A stretch of 64,000 bases of DNA, taken from contig JAHEKX010000003.1 in the NCBI GenBank assembly GCA_024644535.1, forward strand, positions 124,001 to 188,000. The letters are read 5' to 3'. How positions within the stretch are numbered: position 1 is the first letter of the stretch; the number at the start of each line of letters is the position of its first letter. The notes beneath the pieces were generated by a model. The model did no database searches, was not told the DNA's origin, and saw nothing but the letters and a program-made list of their open reading frames with translations. The DNA comes from Gammaproteobacteria bacterium (lineage in GTDB: Bacteria > Pseudomonadota > Gammaproteobacteria > Pseudomonadales > Halieaceae). This document shows, one piece after another, positions 9,683 to 17,732 of this stretch. Both the position numbers and the translations under genes were made by a program.

Positions 9683-11077
9683 GTGATTACTCGGCTGCAA
9701 ACTTTTATCGAAAATCACCTTGGTCAAAATGCCAAGGTGGAAAACGCCAAGTTACTGACCGGTGGCGCAAGCCAGGAAACTTGGCGGATCGATATCGAGC
9801 AAAATGGCAGCCACTCACCTTACTGTTTGCGCCGCGCAAAGGACAGCGAATCAGAGCAAGCATTAGATCTAGGGGGCGTTGGCCTCATGGTCGAAGCCGA
9901 ACTCATTCAAGCAGCACACCGTGCGGGCGTTAAAGCCCCACAGATAGTGGCTCTTATTAGCAACGAAGACGATCTTGGAATTGGTTTTTTAATGCAGTGG
10001 CTAGAAGGCGAGACGCTCGGCCACAAAATTGCCAGAGCATCTGAGTTCGAAAGTATTCGCTCTCAACTAGCGCGCCAATGCGGCGAACAACTCGCCTTAA
10101 TCCATTCAATGGATACCCAACCTTTCTTGCAGGCGGGCAGCTTACAAAAAATGGCGGCCGGGAATTTTATTCAACAAACCTACGACCAGTATTTATCGTT
10201 GAACGTACAGCAACCCATGCTGGATTATACCGCGCGCTACTTACTCGAGAACGCCCCCACGCAACACGACTATGTGCTTAACCATGGTGATTTTCGCAAC
10301 GGTAATTTAATGATCGATCCCGATACTGGCATCAGTGCCGTATTGGATTGGGAGCTCGCCTCAGTCACCGACCCGGCCAAAGATATCGCTTGGCTTTGTG
10401 TCAATTCATGGCGTTTTGGCTGTAACGAATTGGTCGTGGGCGGCTTTGGCGAGCTAGACGAGTTACTTGCGGCCTACAACGCGACCAGCGGCCGCAACAT
10501 CAGCGTCGATGAGATCAATTACTGGATGGTGTTTGGCTCGTTTTGGTGGTCAGTGTGCTGCTTAAGCATGGGCAATACCTACAAAACGGGGGTGAATACC
10601 TCAATCGAACGCCCCATTATTGGTCGCCGAGCCTCAGAGGGCCAGCTTGATTGCGTTAACCTATTGTTACCACAAACCTTCGAAATCATTCCCCAAGAGC
10701 AAAACCAAGTACTGCTTCCGACCGATGCAGAACTTGCCGACGCCTTGCAACAACACCTGAAAGAGAATGTCGCGCCGCTGTTGAAAGGCAAAGACAAATT
10801 CCTAGCACAAGTCGCCGCCAATGCCGCGGGTATTTTGGCCCGCAGTGCGCGTTACAGCGCCACGGCTCAAACTCAAGCCAACAATCGCCTGCAAGCCCTA
10901 CTGGGTGAACATGAGCCCCTCGAGGACCTGAACGCCAAACTGTGCGAGCATATTCGCGGGGGGGTTATCGACTTGGACAATACTGCTTTGCAAGCGCACT
11001 TGCGCGCCACCGTTGAAGCCCAGGTTGTCATCGATCAGCCGCAGTATGTGGAGTTTTCCAAGCGGGGCGCGAGCTAG
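9683..11077 (+). CDS. APH-type phosphotransferase, probable 4-hydroxyacyl-CoA kinase, with C-terminal accessory domain
   Basis: 464 residues. The N-terminal ~330 residues are an aminoglycoside-phosphotransferase-like kinase: nucleotide-site TGGASQETW near residue 27, catalytic loop NHGDFRNGNLM and metal-binding VLDWELAS. The last ~120 residues form a separate helical domain (LPTDAELADALQQHL, LAQVAANAAGILAR) that, from memory, resembles DUF6285, a small protein often encoded separately next to such kinases (LvaB in the levulinate pathway). This would make it a kinase-partner fusion. Starts at GTG 9683 with AAAGGAG at 9666-9672. In ACAD10/11 and LvaA systems this kinase type phosphorylates 4-hydroxyacyl-CoA; true aminoglycoside resistance is unlikely. 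Confidence 0.85.
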   Translation: MITRLQTFIENHLGQNAKVENAKLLTGGASQETWRIDIEQNGSHSPYCLRRAKDSESEQALDLGGVGLMVEAELIQAAHRAGVKAPQIVALISNEDDLGIGFLMQWLEGETLGHKIARASEFESIRSQLARQCGEQLALIHSMDTQPFLQAGSLQKMAAGNFIQQTYDQYLSLNVQQPMLDYTARYLLENAPTQHDYVLNHGDFRNGNLMIDPDTGISAVLDWELASVTDPAKDIAWLCVNSWRFGCNELVVGGFGELDELLAAYNATSGRNISVDEINYWMVFGSFWWSVCCLSMGNTYKTGVNTSIERPIIGRRASEGQLDCVNLLLPQTFEIIPQEQNQVLLPTDAELADALQQHLKENVAPLLKGKDKFLAQVAANAAGILARSARYSATAQTQANNRLQALLGEHEPLEDLNAKLCEHIRGGVIDLDNTALQAHLRATVEAQVVIDQPQYVEFSKRGAS

Positions 11078-11084
11078 CTCGCGC
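11067..11084. repeat. Perfect 18-bp palindrome at the end of the phosphotransferase gene
   Basis: GCGCGAGCTAGCTCGCGC reads the same on both strands and contains the TAG stop (11075-11077) of the phosphotransferase gene. It lies between convergent genes. There is no loop and no T-run on either side, so it is not a standard intrinsic terminator. It may form a cruciform or be chance in GC-rich codons. Confidence 0.6.
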
Positions 11085-11086
11085 TG

Positions 11087-11275
11087 TTACTTACCCCCGG
11101 TCTTTCTTTTTGTTTGAGTGTGCTTGACGATTGTTGGCCAACCGCCCAACAAGGGCATAAACCAAGCCGCCAACACCCACCAATGATCGCTCCAATTCAA
11201 GGCGCCGAATGTGAACCCCCCCAGCATAAAGCATGATACGGTGATAACTAAAATGTTTAATGCTCTCTGACTCAT
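11087..11275 (-). CDS. Small two-helix membrane protein, unknown function
   Basis: 62 residues: a first hydrophobic helix (ALNILVITVSCFMLGGFTFGA) and a second (WWVLAAWFMPLLGG) followed by a basic tail. No family recognised. It is the third gene of a minus-strand set with the XRE regulator and the 136-residue protein upstream, with 33 bases between its start and the XRE stop. Only a weak ribosome-binding site is visible, and short length lowers confidence, but coding fits the strand and spacing. Confidence 0.55.
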   Translation of the reverse strand: MSQRALNILVITVSCFMLGGFTFGALNWSDHWWVLAAWFMPLLGGWPTIVKHTQTKRKTGGK

Positions 11276-11308
11276 CTATTATCCTACCGATTAACCTGAT
11301 TCAATTGA

Positions 11309-11608
11309 TTACCCCAACCAATAACCCAGAGCGAAAGCCACCAAAAAGGTCACTGCCACATAAGGTAATACCGTGTTGTTTCCAGTCTCGCTCGAAGCAC
11401 TAACTGTGCTTCGACTATCGACCAGAAGTGCCGAGACATTTGCCTCTAACACGCTTGCTAGGGCTTTAGTCGTCTCCATAGACGCCACACCCGTTTTCTC
11501 TAAGCGCTGAATAGTCCTGATATTAAGATCACAAATATCGGCAAGCTGCTGCTGAGTCCAACCGCGTTGTCGGCGAGTATTTTTAATAATGTCTTTATCA
11601 ATTAGCAT
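11309..11608 (-). CDS. Tail-anchored XRE-family HTH regulator
   Basis: 99 residues. Residues 5-60 are an XRE/Cro helix-turn-helix (RRQRGWTQQQLADICDLN, then RTIQRLEKTG). A short Ser/Thr-rich linker leads to a single C-terminal hydrophobic helix (VLPYVAVTFLVAFALGYWLG) that ends the protein, so it should be a membrane-bound DNA-binding protein. A good AGGGGGCGG ribosome-binding site precedes ATG 11608. The gene upstream ends 9 bases before, and it also ends in a hydrophobic helix, so the two products may meet in the membrane. Target genes are unknown. Confidence 0.83.
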   Translation of the reverse strand: MLIDKDIIKNTRRQRGWTQQQLADICDLNIRTIQRLEKTGVASMETTKALASVLEANVSALLVDSRSTVSASSETGNNTVLPYVAVTFLVAFALGYWLG

Positions 11609-11617
11609 AACCGCCCC

Positions 11618-12028
11618 CTACAGCAACCACGAGGCCACAGCATAACCGACGGCAGCGCCCACAGCCCCAAAGCCGAGCAAAACCTTCCAGCTCGTAGGCT
11701 TTGGATTAGCTCGAGCCATCGCTTCCGTCTCGTAAATAACTTCACCGCCTACGGCTGCGCGAACCATGATTTTTGTCATAAAACGTTCCATCGAGATGGA
11801 CAAGGTCATTTCATCATCACCCACTTGCAAGATGTGCTCGCTTCGCAGGGCGAATATCTTGGTATCGACGACCTTTTCATCATCTATCCAAATTTGCTCT
11901 CTCGATGAAAAACTCGCAAGATTCAAAATAACCTGATGCTCTTTGTAAACAAAGGCAAGCGTAATGCCTCTTCTGACAGAGAAGTCGAACTCATCATTCA
12001 GCTCTAGAGGTGATTTATCGTGGTGCAT
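11618..12028 (-). CDS. Unknown protein with beta-rich domain and C-terminal membrane anchor
   Basis: 136 residues. Residues 10-100 alternate in a way typical of beta-strands (HQVILNLASF, EQIWIDDEKV, HILQVGDDEMTLSI), faintly like the FAIM beta-sandwich, though I would not assign it. Residues ~112-134 form a hydrophobic helix (WKVLLGFGAVGAAVGYAVAS), so it is tail-anchored with no signal peptide. First gene of a minus-strand trio with the tail-anchored XRE regulator and a small membrane protein, divergent from the esterase at 12158. It could be the ligand- or stress-sensing partner of the regulator; that is a guess from context. Confidence 0.7.
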   Translation of the reverse strand: MHHDKSPLELNDEFDFSVRRGITLAFVYKEHQVILNLASFSSREQIWIDDEKVVDTKIFALRSEHILQVGDDEMTLSISMERFMTKIMVRAAVGGEVIYETEAMARANPKPTSWKVLLGFGAVGAAVGYAVASWLL

Positions 12029-12157
12029 ATTTAAGGTCCTTGAGGCTCAACTGAGGCTTAAGTCTAGGTTCAAAAACTGCTAATTGCGCCGACACACTTG
12101 CGACTGTCGTAAAACTGTCCGATAGTTAGGTGCTATTAACAACAAGAAACCAAAATA

Positions 12158-13045
12158 ATGATACAAAAACTACTTGCTTGGATTCTTAGGCGCTATTACG
12201 TCAGTGTAAACCGCAAAGCCAATCCCGAAGCACACACCCAACGCACACACGCAATCAATATTCCCAGTCGCGACGACACGCGTAAAATTCCCGCTAGACA
12301 CTACTCGGCCTGCGACGAAGGCAAACCGCTCATTATATTCTTTCACGGTGGCGGTTGGGTCATTGGTGATTTAGAAACTCACGATGCCTTGTGCGCCAAA
12401 CTCAACCAAGTTACCGGTTGTGCGGTTCTCGCCATAGATTACCGTCTGGCGCCAGAGCATCGCTACCCCGCCGCGTTTGAAGATGCACTAGATGCTACGA
12501 CATGGGCTGCAGAGCAGCTTGATGTGCTGACCGATGCAAGCACTCAACTGATTGTTGCGGGCGATAGCGCCGGAGGTAACCTTGCGGCAGCGGTCTCACT
12601 AAATCTGCCCGAAGCCGCGCGTGCAAGCCTAGCGGGCCAGGTACTTATTTACCCCGTCACCGAATACTACTTGTCAGGCTATCAAAGCTACATCGACAAA
12701 GGTAAAGGCTACGCCCTCAGCAAAACCTTAATGCACTACTTTTGGAATACCTACTTGGGCAAAAAGTTTGCAGACTCAGATGCAGCCGAGGCCAACGCCA
12801 AAACCACATTGCCTGGCACCTATGAAGACCTGAGCGCTATGCCCAAGACTTTTCTGTCGACTGCAGAGAGCGACCCTCTGCGAGACGAGGGCATCGCCTT
12901 TAAAGAGGCTTTAATCAGCGCAGGCATCACAACAACTTACCAGCATTTTTCCAATTCGGAGCATGGCTTTGCGACAGCACCCGGCTTGGACCCCGAGGCC
13001 GTGCGGCATATTGAATGCATTAACGAGTGGATTGCCACGCTGTAG
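12158..13045 (+). CDS. Alpha/beta hydrolase, hormone-sensitive-lipase (bHSL) family esterase
   Basis: 295 residues. It has the oxyanion-hole motif FFHGGGWVIGD near residue 67, YRLAPEHRYPAA, and the nucleophile motif GDSAGGNLAAA with Ser near residue 143; Asp (SDPLRDEG) and His (HGFAT) complete the triad. These motifs define the HSL/family IV esterases, which cleave short- to medium-chain esters. No signal peptide, so cytoplasmic. It stands alone on the plus strand, closed by a bidirectional terminator. Confidence 0.92.
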   Translation: MIQKLLAWILRRYYVSVNRKANPEAHTQRTHAINIPSRDDTRKIPARHYSACDEGKPLIIFFHGGGWVIGDLETHDALCAKLNQVTGCAVLAIDYRLAPEHRYPAAFEDALDATTWAAEQLDVLTDASTQLIVAGDSAGGNLAAAVSLNLPEAARASLAGQVLIYPVTEYYLSGYQSYIDKGKGYALSKTLMHYFWNTYLGKKFADSDAAEANAKTTLPGTYEDLSAMPKTFLSTAESDPLRDEGIAFKEALISAGITTTYQHFSNSEHGFATAPGLDPEAVRHIECINEWIATL

Positions 13046-13063
13046 ACGCTTTACAGCGCTCGA

Positions 13064-13092
13064 CAAAAAAGGGCCAATGGCCCCTTTTGTTT
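13064..13092. terminator. Bidirectional intrinsic terminator between esterase and alcohol dehydrogenase
   Basis: Stem GGGCC (13071-13075), loop AAT, stem GGCCC (13079-13083). It is flanked by TTTTGTTT on the plus side and by A6 (T-run on the minus strand) on the other. It lies between two convergent genes and should stop transcription from both. Confidence 0.85.
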
Positions 13093-13115
13093 GACTATTT
13101 AGCCGCTATCAAAGA

Positions 13116-14315
13116 CTACACCGTCATCGCATCAAGCATTGCTAGGACATCGGCAGGCATCATCAAACGTGGTACCGGATAAGACACGGCTTCAAGGACG
13201 GCGGCTTGAGCAATCGCCGCGTGGTCCTCGCGTTTGATCGCATCCAGAGCCGTACCGATATCCAAGGCGGCATTCAAGGCTTTAACCGCATCAATAAAGG
13301 CTTGGGCTTTAGCACCTTGCGTGGACGCATCGGCGCCAACACCGACTAAATTGGCCAGCTCGGCTAAAGCCGCCTCGGCGGGCCCTTTGCTGAACTCGAG
13401 TACGTATGGCAGTACCACGGCGTTGGCCAACCCATGCGGCACACCATAGTAGGCGCCAAACTGGTGAGCAATGGCGTGCACATTACCAACGTTAACTTGG
13501 TTAATCGCGAGCCCGGCGTGATACGCAGCCATAGCCATAGCCGCGCGCGCATCGTGATCGCTAGCATCCGCATAAATTTTAGGCAAAGCATTGAATACCG
13601 TTTTAATCGCGACCTGAGCGTGCTCTTTGCGGGTACCGCGATCCCAAGTACAAATATAAGCCTCAATCGCGTGCGTAAGCGCATCCATACCCGTTGCGGC
13701 AGTAATAGCCGGGGGTAAGCCTTGCTGAAGAGCAGGGTCAACCGCTGCCGCTTTTGGCAATAACGATGAACCACTAATGACCACTTTGGCGTGATCTTGA
13801 ACGTTGGTAATTACGGCGCCGGCAGTTGCCTCAGAGCCGGTACCTGCTGTGGTTGGAATGGCAAAAAGCGGAATGGTCTCGTGCTTAACCTTGCCAAAAC
13901 CAACCCAATTTTTGGGGTCCTCGTCGCTGGTAGCGGCACCCGACATAATCTTAGCGCAGTCGATGACCGAGCCGCCACCCACTGCAACAATCACTTGGCT
14001 GCCCGCAGCTTTAAGTACATGCTTACCGGCGTCGACTTGCTCGAACGTTGGATTAGGCTCGATATCATCGAAATACGCGACCTCGACGCCCGCGTCTAGT
14101 AGCTCTTTAATCGCGGCCTCGGTCACCCCAAGCTCTCGCAGAATTTTATCGCTAGCGACTAAGATCTTGGTGTAGCCTTGGTCCAGCACGTAACGGCAAA
14201 GCTGCCGACTCGAGCCAGGCCCTGTAAATGCCAGGTGCGACATACCAGGAGCTAGCCCGGCTAGGCTTTTCATAAGCCCCATCAGTATAGCGTGCTTGAA
14301 GCGAATAGATAGCAT
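13116..14315 (-). CDS. Iron-containing alcohol dehydrogenase
   Basis: 399 residues of the group III (Fe-ADH) family: NAD-binding GGGSVIDCAKIM, GTGSEATAGAVIT, and the metal-site segment DALTHAIEAYICT with histidines of NVHAIAHQFGAYYGVPHGLAN. It interconverts an alcohol and aldehyde with NAD(P). AAGGAG precedes ATG 14315. The acyl-CoA synthetase gene is upstream on the same strand with 15 bases between, so they form an operon; together they could turn an alcohol into an acyl-CoA via an aldehyde, though the aldehyde dehydrogenase step is not encoded next to them. Confidence 0.93.
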   Translation of the reverse strand: MLSIRFKHAILMGLMKSLAGLAPGMSHLAFTGPGSSRQLCRYVLDQGYTKILVASDKILRELGVTEAAIKELLDAGVEVAYFDDIEPNPTFEQVDAGKHVLKAAGSQVIVAVGGGSVIDCAKIMSGAATSDEDPKNWVGFGKVKHETIPLFAIPTTAGTGSEATAGAVITNVQDHAKVVISGSSLLPKAAAVDPALQQGLPPAITAATGMDALTHAIEAYICTWDRGTRKEHAQVAIKTVFNALPKIYADASDHDARAAMAMAAYHAGLAINQVNVGNVHAIAHQFGAYYGVPHGLANAVVLPYVLEFSKGPAEAALAELANLVGVGADASTQGAKAQAFIDAVKALNAALDIGTALDAIKREDHAAIAQAAVLEAVSYPVPRLMMPADVLAMLDAMTV

Positions 14316-14330
14316 GTTGACTCCTTGTTG

Positions 14331-16016
14331 TTATTTGAAAATGACTTTGTTGCCTTGCGTCGACCATGCTTCGTAGTGCTCAGCGTAGGTTTCATCAATT
14401 ACATTGCGCTTGATCTTGAGTGTTGGTGTCGTAAACCCGTTTTCGGGTGTCCACCGCTCTGGCACTGCAACCAAACAACTTAGACGCTCATGTGGATCAA
14501 GGGTTTTGTTGACCTCAACCAAATGCGCTTCGAGCTCTTGTGCCATTCGCTTGGCCGTTTCTGAGTCCGCTGTTTCAGTTTGCGCTATATCGTTCAAGTT
14601 AAGCACCGCGATGGGTTGCGGCAAATTCGCACCGGTGACGCATACCTGCTCGATTAACGAGTTAGCCAACAAACGGTTCTCGATCGGCGCGGGGGCCACG
14701 TACTTGCCCTTGCTGGTTTTAAATAGCTCTTTAACACGACCTGTAATGTGCAAACGGCCATTAGCATCAATTCGACCCTGATCGCCAGTTCGCAAAAAGC
14801 CATCTTCAGTAAGTGTTTCAGCGGTAATTTCTGGCGCCTTGTAGTAGCCCACCATAGTAGTAGGTGACCGCACTAAGACTTCGCCAATATCGCTGATTAC
14901 GCATTCCACTGCGGGGTTTGCTCGACCTACGGCACCCGGCAAAGTTTCACCTACGGGCGTGCTATGTGAGTAAGCAAAGTTCTCAGTCATACCATAGCCT
15001 TCTTGAATTTCCAGGCCCAAATCACGATACCATTCAATCAAGCTAACACTTAAAGGCGAGGCACCGCTCAACGCAACTCTGGTTTGATCAAGACCCAAAC
15101 CCTGTAACAACTTGCGGCGAATAATCTTACCTACAATGGGCAGGCGCTTTAAAAGGTTTAGCTTAGACTCGCCCACTTTGGCCAGTACCCCCTGCTGAAA
15201 CTTCATCCAAATACGGGGCACCGCAAAAAACAGGGTCGGTCTCGCGCGCTGCAAATCATCGGCAAAGGTATCCAGTGAATACGCAAAATACACCGTGAAG
15301 CCGCTGTAGAGCTGCGCCGTTTCTAGCGCGGCTCGTTCAGCAACGTGCGCTAAAGGTAAATAAGACAAGCAGCGATCATTGGCATTGGCATCATATAGCA
15401 AACCCGACAAGATCCCGGTATTACCCACGGTTCTAAAGCTGTGCATGACGCCTTTAGGCATACCCGTGGTGCCAGAGGTATACACAATAGTCGCCAAGTC
15501 ATCCATATCGGGCTCGGTGCGCTCAGCGAGCGGCTCTGAACTTGTAAGAATAGCTTCCCACTCGGCGGCCTCATCAATCGTGGGCGCATCAGGAAAACGA
15601 ATTATCGGGAGTTTATCCGGCAAGCCAGACACCATAGCCTCGAAATTATCGAGCTTACCCACGAACCCATAGTTTGCACCGCTGTGTTCGATAATTTGGC
15701 GAATCGTTTCGGCGGCTAAGTTAGGATACAAGGGCACTGTGACACCACCCGCCATCCATATTGCCAAATCGGCCATGATCCAATGGGCGCAATTTTTCGA
15801 GAAGAGAATAACTCGATCACCGCGCTGCAAGCCCTGTTCACGCAAGTAGCTAGCCACACGCTCAGCTTCATCTGCCACCTGTTTCCAGCGCCACTCTTTG
15901 ATCACGCCCTCTGAGTAAGGCTGAATGTAAGCTACGCGATCGGGCTGTTGCTCGACTTGCTGATAAAACGCAGCTAAGGGGCTAATTACCTGAGCTTCAA
16001 GCTCGCTCGGCGTCAT
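14331..16016 (-). CDS. AMP-dependent acyl-CoA synthetase (long-chain / LACS-like)
   Basis: 561 residues with the adenylate-forming enzyme motifs: P-loop-like YTSGTTGMPKGVMHS near residue 190, EGYGMTENFAYS, LRTGDQGRIDANG and GRVKELFKTSKGKYVAP containing the C-terminal hinge and lysine region. The FKTSKGKYVAP form is characteristic of long-chain and bubblegum-type synthetases rather than acetyl-CoA synthetase. It activates a carboxylate with ATP and CoA. A strong GAGGAGG precedes ATG 16016. First gene of a two-gene minus-strand operon with the iron alcohol dehydrogenase. Confidence 0.92.
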   Translation of the reverse strand: MTPSELEAQVISPLAAFYQQVEQQPDRVAYIQPYSEGVIKEWRWKQVADEAERVASYLREQGLQRGDRVILFSKNCAHWIMADLAIWMAGGVTVPLYPNLAAETIRQIIEHSGANYGFVGKLDNFEAMVSGLPDKLPIIRFPDAPTIDEAAEWEAILTSSEPLAERTEPDMDDLATIVYTSGTTGMPKGVMHSFRTVGNTGILSGLLYDANANDRCLSYLPLAHVAERAALETAQLYSGFTVYFAYSLDTFADDLQRARPTLFFAVPRIWMKFQQGVLAKVGESKLNLLKRLPIVGKIIRRKLLQGLGLDQTRVALSGASPLSVSLIEWYRDLGLEIQEGYGMTENFAYSHSTPVGETLPGAVGRANPAVECVISDIGEVLVRSPTTMVGYYKAPEITAETLTEDGFLRTGDQGRIDANGRLHITGRVKELFKTSKGKYVAPAPIENRLLANSLIEQVCVTGANLPQPIAVLNLNDIAQTETADSETAKRMAQELEAHLVEVNKTLDPHERLSCLVAVPERWTPENGFTTPTLKIKRNVIDETYAEHYEAWSTQGNKVIFK

Positions 16017-16182
16017 GTGAACCTCCTCGTTAGTATTGTGTGTTTACGGCTCAAACATCAGCTAGTATTCATTGTCGGCACCTTTTTTTCCAGTGCTAAT
16101 GGAGGAATTGCTGTGCTTAAATGGCACTCTGTCGTCAATAGACGCAAAGCCATTAACCTCTGCTCAATAATAGGACACTCGC

Positions 16183-17178
16183 ATGCATTTGCCCGATACG
16201 TTTAAGCATATTTCAGTCAACCCAGAGAACAAATCCTTGTATTTGGATGAATCCAACCTAGCTCCGCCCATGGGTCGAGATGTTTTAATTAAAGTCAGTG
16301 CGGCAGGCATAAATCGTGCCGATTTATTACAGCGACAGGGTTTGTATCCGGCGCCAGCAGATGCTTCGCCGATTTTAGGACTAGAGGTCTCTGGTCTGAT
16401 CGCGGCCGTGGGCTCTGAGGTCACACAATGGCAGGTGGGCGATCGTGTTTGCGCCTTGGTTCACGGCGGGGGTTACGCAAACTACTGCACTATTCGTGAA
16501 GACCAATGCCTGCAAGTACCAGACAACATAGAACTCGAAGCAGCGGCGGGTTTACCCGAAGCGCTCCTAACCGCGTGGCATAATGTGTTCGAACGAGCCC
16601 AGTTACAGCCCGGCGAAACACTTCTCGTTCAAGGCGGATCCAGCGGGATTGGCAGTATTGCCGTGCAAATGGCAAAACTGTGGCGAGCGAAGGTCATAGC
16701 GACCGCTGGTGGTGCGGAAAAATGCCAGCGCCTCAAAGACCTTGGTGTCGATTTGGTCATCGACTACCGCGAGCAAGACTTTGAGACCGAGGTAAAAGAC
16801 TTCACAGAGGGCCGCGGTGCAGATGTTATTTTTGATATGGTCGGTGGTGATTACATCCAAAAAAACATCAATTGCGCGGCTGTTGAAGGCCGCATCGTCA
16901 ACATTGCGTATCAGAACGGTTTTGTCGCAGAAATTCATTTTGGACTGGTGCTAATGAAACGGCTTAGCTTAATGGCCTCTACACTTCGTCCGCAATCATT
17001 TGATCGCAAAGCAGAAATGGCCCTCGCGATCAGTCAGCATTTTGGTGACGCCCTGCAACACGGTCGTTTGAGACCCGTGATCGACTCAATGTATCCACTT
17101 AAAGAAGCCGGCAAAGCTCAAAACGCTATGGCTCAGGGCCAACACTTTGGAAAAATTCTGCTGCGTTGCCACAACTAG
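16183..17178 (+). CDS. NAD(P)H quinone oxidoreductase, zeta-crystallin/PIG3 type
   Basis: 331 residues of the zinc-free medium-chain dehydrogenase family. Seen: AAGINRADLLQRQGLYP (PIG3 signature), GLEVSGLIAAVG, VQGGSSGIGSIAVQMAK (nucleotide-binding, near residue 145), ADVIFDMVGGDY. No zinc ligands in the usual places. These enzymes reduce quinones or enones with NADPH. It is a single gene divergent from the acyl-CoA synthetase operon; the 166-base gap between them holds both promoters, not individually resolved. Confidence 0.93.
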   Translation: MHLPDTFKHISVNPENKSLYLDESNLAPPMGRDVLIKVSAAGINRADLLQRQGLYPAPADASPILGLEVSGLIAAVGSEVTQWQVGDRVCALVHGGGYANYCTIREDQCLQVPDNIELEAAAGLPEALLTAWHNVFERAQLQPGETLLVQGGSSGIGSIAVQMAKLWRAKVIATAGGAEKCQRLKDLGVDLVIDYREQDFETEVKDFTEGRGADVIFDMVGGDYIQKNINCAAVEGRIVNIAYQNGFVAEIHFGLVLMKRLSLMASTLRPQSFDRKAEMALAISQHFGDALQHGRLRPVIDSMYPLKEAGKAQNAMAQGQHFGKILLRCHN

Positions 17179-17218
17179 ATCCAGTACAGCGCCATAATTC
17201 ATGGCGCTTGGGAACCGA

Positions 17219-17665
17219 CTAATCTATAAATAGGGTCGAGGGCCTGCGGCTCCAATACGCGTAAGCCCATCCGCCCAAGGCGCCAGCGCCACCCTGCAAC
17301 AACAAGCCCATCGCTGGACGCGCTCCCGCCACGCCCCAAAGACCAAGTACCATCTTTAGAATCAAATGCATGGCCAACAGCGCGACAAAACCGGCCAAAG
17401 CGTAAAGCCAAACCCTGTGTGCCGGAAAAAACCGAGAAATCTGACCCGTCACCAAAAAGGCAATTAAGGCGGCGATACTGACAAGCGCTAAGTAGGGCAT
17501 GAGCAAGCCTTGCAGGTCTAACCAGGTTGTATTCAAACGTACTGGCCAGGGAACACTCGCCCCTAAAGCCTGCAAGCTGGCTAAGTTCACTTGAGTAATT
17601 GCGACCGAGCCCAAAAGATAAATCATTATCACGGCAGCAAAATACGCTTTAACATAACGCCACAT
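17219..17665 (-). CDS. Uncharacterised integral membrane protein
   Basis: 148 residues with four predicted hydrophobic helices (YFAAVIMIYLLGSVAI; LMPYLALVSIAALIAFLV; VWLYALAGFVALLAMHLIL; a C-terminal Gly/Ala-rich helix AMGLLLQGGAGALGGWAYAY). I choose ATG 17665 because GAAGG lies about 11 bases upstream; an in-frame start at 17710 would overlap the opposite gene's promoter. No family recognised. It converges with the quinone oxidoreductase and diverges from the sugar dehydrogenase. Confidence 0.7.
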   Translation of the reverse strand: MWRYVKAYFAAVIMIYLLGSVAITQVNLASLQALGASVPWPVRLNTTWLDLQGLLMPYLALVSIAALIAFLVTGQISRFFPAHRVWLYALAGFVALLAMHLILKMVLGLWGVAGARPAMGLLLQGGAGALGGWAYAYWSRRPSTLFID

Positions 17666-17732
17666 GTGCTTCACACCTTCGCTAATTTTATGCGCTATAC
17701 TGACACGCAACTATAAAGATAGGAAGCCAGCC

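Noticed and set aside
9683-11077. Reading as an aminoglycoside-resistance phosphotransferase.
   Set aside because: The neighbouring acyl-CoA dehydrogenase and the added C-terminal domain fit the acyl-CoA kinase subgroup; no mobile context.
11067-11084. Perfect palindrome considered as terminator.
   Set aside because: No loop and no T-run; kept only as a sequence feature.
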